64,000 nucleotides of DNA from Streptomyces sp. RKAG290. Lineage in GTDB: Bacteria > Actinomycetota > Actinomycetes > Streptomycetales > Streptomycetaceae. Under the pieces are notes generated by a model, which saw only the letters and a program-made list of their open reading frames with translations, was not told the origin of the DNA and did no database searches. The DNA is taken from assembly GCF_023701695.1 (NCBI RefSeq), contig NZ_JAJOZC010000001.1:7439894-7503893 (forward strand), read 5' to 3'. The translations under genes were made by a program, and so were the position numbers. Of the stretch, positions 63,599 to 64,000 are shown one piece after another (position 1 is the first letter of the stretch; the number at the start of each line of letters is the position of its first letter).

Positions 63599-63797
63599 GT
63601 GCGCTCTCCTGGGGCTTCTCGTCCGGATCATGCCGAGCTCGCGTGCCCTGGCGCCGCACCCGTCCATCTGGTCTGACGGTAGAGCGAGTTCGGGCGCACC
63701 GGATGAGTAGGCCTACTCATCCGGTGAACTGTCCGAGCACCCATGCATTGGCATGGACCTGCAAACAACTCTGGGCTACAGTCCGGAACGGCACACT

Positions 63798-63813
63798 CTG
63801 AGAGCGCTCTCAG
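63798..63813. promoter_or_regulatory. CebR-like palindrome before the partial secreted gene
   Basis: CTGAGAGCGCTCTCAG is a perfect 16-bp palindrome, close to the LacI-family CebR/BxlR operators of Streptomyces (TGGGAGCGCTCCCA). It lies 68 bp before the TTG start. Confidence 0.6.
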
Positions 63814-63880
63814 GCGAGACGTCTCCCGGACGCCTGCTGTTCCTCCCCCACGCTGCCGGAACAACAGAAGGGCCAATGCC

Positions 63881-64000
63881 TTGAGACGCATCACAGCTCT
63901 GAGAACCGCTTTGTCCGCCGTACTCCTCGTGGGAGCCTGGGCGGGTGCGGGCTTCCCCGCCGCCTCCGCCGCCGACGCTCCCGCCACCGCTTCCGGCTCC
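63881..64000 (+). CDS. Secreted protein, N-terminal part only
   Basis: The gene starts at a TTG (63881) with AGAAGGG about 9 bp upstream, and runs off the window. The 40 visible residues are a signal peptide (RRITALRTALSAVLLVGAWAG, cut after ASA-like GFPAASAA). An ATG at 63876 hits a stop after two codons and is not used. The palindrome upstream suggests a polysaccharide-degrading enzyme, which is inference only. Confidence 0.55.
   Translation, partial: MRRITALRTALSAVLLVGAWAGAGFPAASAADAPATASGS

Overview
The window looks like a stretch of a Streptomyces (or close relative) chromosome. GC content is very high throughout, GTG and TTG starts are common, and several families are typical of that genus: a conservon (kinase, roadblock, DUF742), a Pks13-like synthase, a PucR regulator, MHYT, TerD, LCP, a SpoIIE/HATPase phosphatase and an LAETG surface protein. 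The spread of lone regulators with divergent targets suggests an accessory rather than a core region. I saw no rRNA, tRNA, CRISPR array or intact mobile element.

Layout. 1-10.4 kb is a lipid-assembly island: secreted antigen-85-like esterase, ACP-KS-AT-ACP-TE polyketide synthase, fatty-acyl-AMP ligase (FAAL), secreted lipase and PucR regulator. It resembles the mycobacterial FadD32-Pks13-Ag85 mycolate condensation set, and two copies of a TGTCAC-N4-GTGACA palindrome sit in its control regions. 10.4-28.3 kb is signalling and envelope functions: MHYT protein, conservon cvnA-B-C with a cvnD-like GTPase and second roadblock protein 7-8 kb away, a MarR/MMPL pair, TerD, TatA, an LCP enzyme and an LAETG protein. 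28.3-31.8 kb holds a PAS-GAF-PP2C-HATPase phosphatase and an acyl-CoA hydrolase. 31.8-38.3 kb is an L-rhamnose operon read leftward (rhaI, aldolase/dehydrogenase, rhaB, FucI-like isomerase) behind a readable promoter and LacI-type operators. 38.4-46.2 kb is mixed: a MITE-like element, a carbon-nitrogen hydrolase, a GlcD-type oxidase, a Cys-cluster/pentapeptide fusion and an unusual radical SAM protein. 46.2-55.5 kb is mostly regulators with divergent oxidoreductases, plus a GH25 lysozyme and a small protein with a ParB-N-like motif. 55.6-60.9 kb is a ChvE/MmsA/MmsB sugar ABC operon with a secreted mutarotase. The window ends with a carboxylesterase, a lipoprotein and the start of a secreted protein behind a CebR-like palindrome.

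A quality caveat runs through the window. At least seven genes (FAAL, lipase, GNAT, two SDRs, HAD hydrolase, 6PGDH-like) are broken by an apparent loss of one base, usually in a short C or G run, and each is restored by putting one base back. The uniform direction and kind of break point to consensus errors in the sequence rather than mass gene decay, so these genes are annotated across the break.
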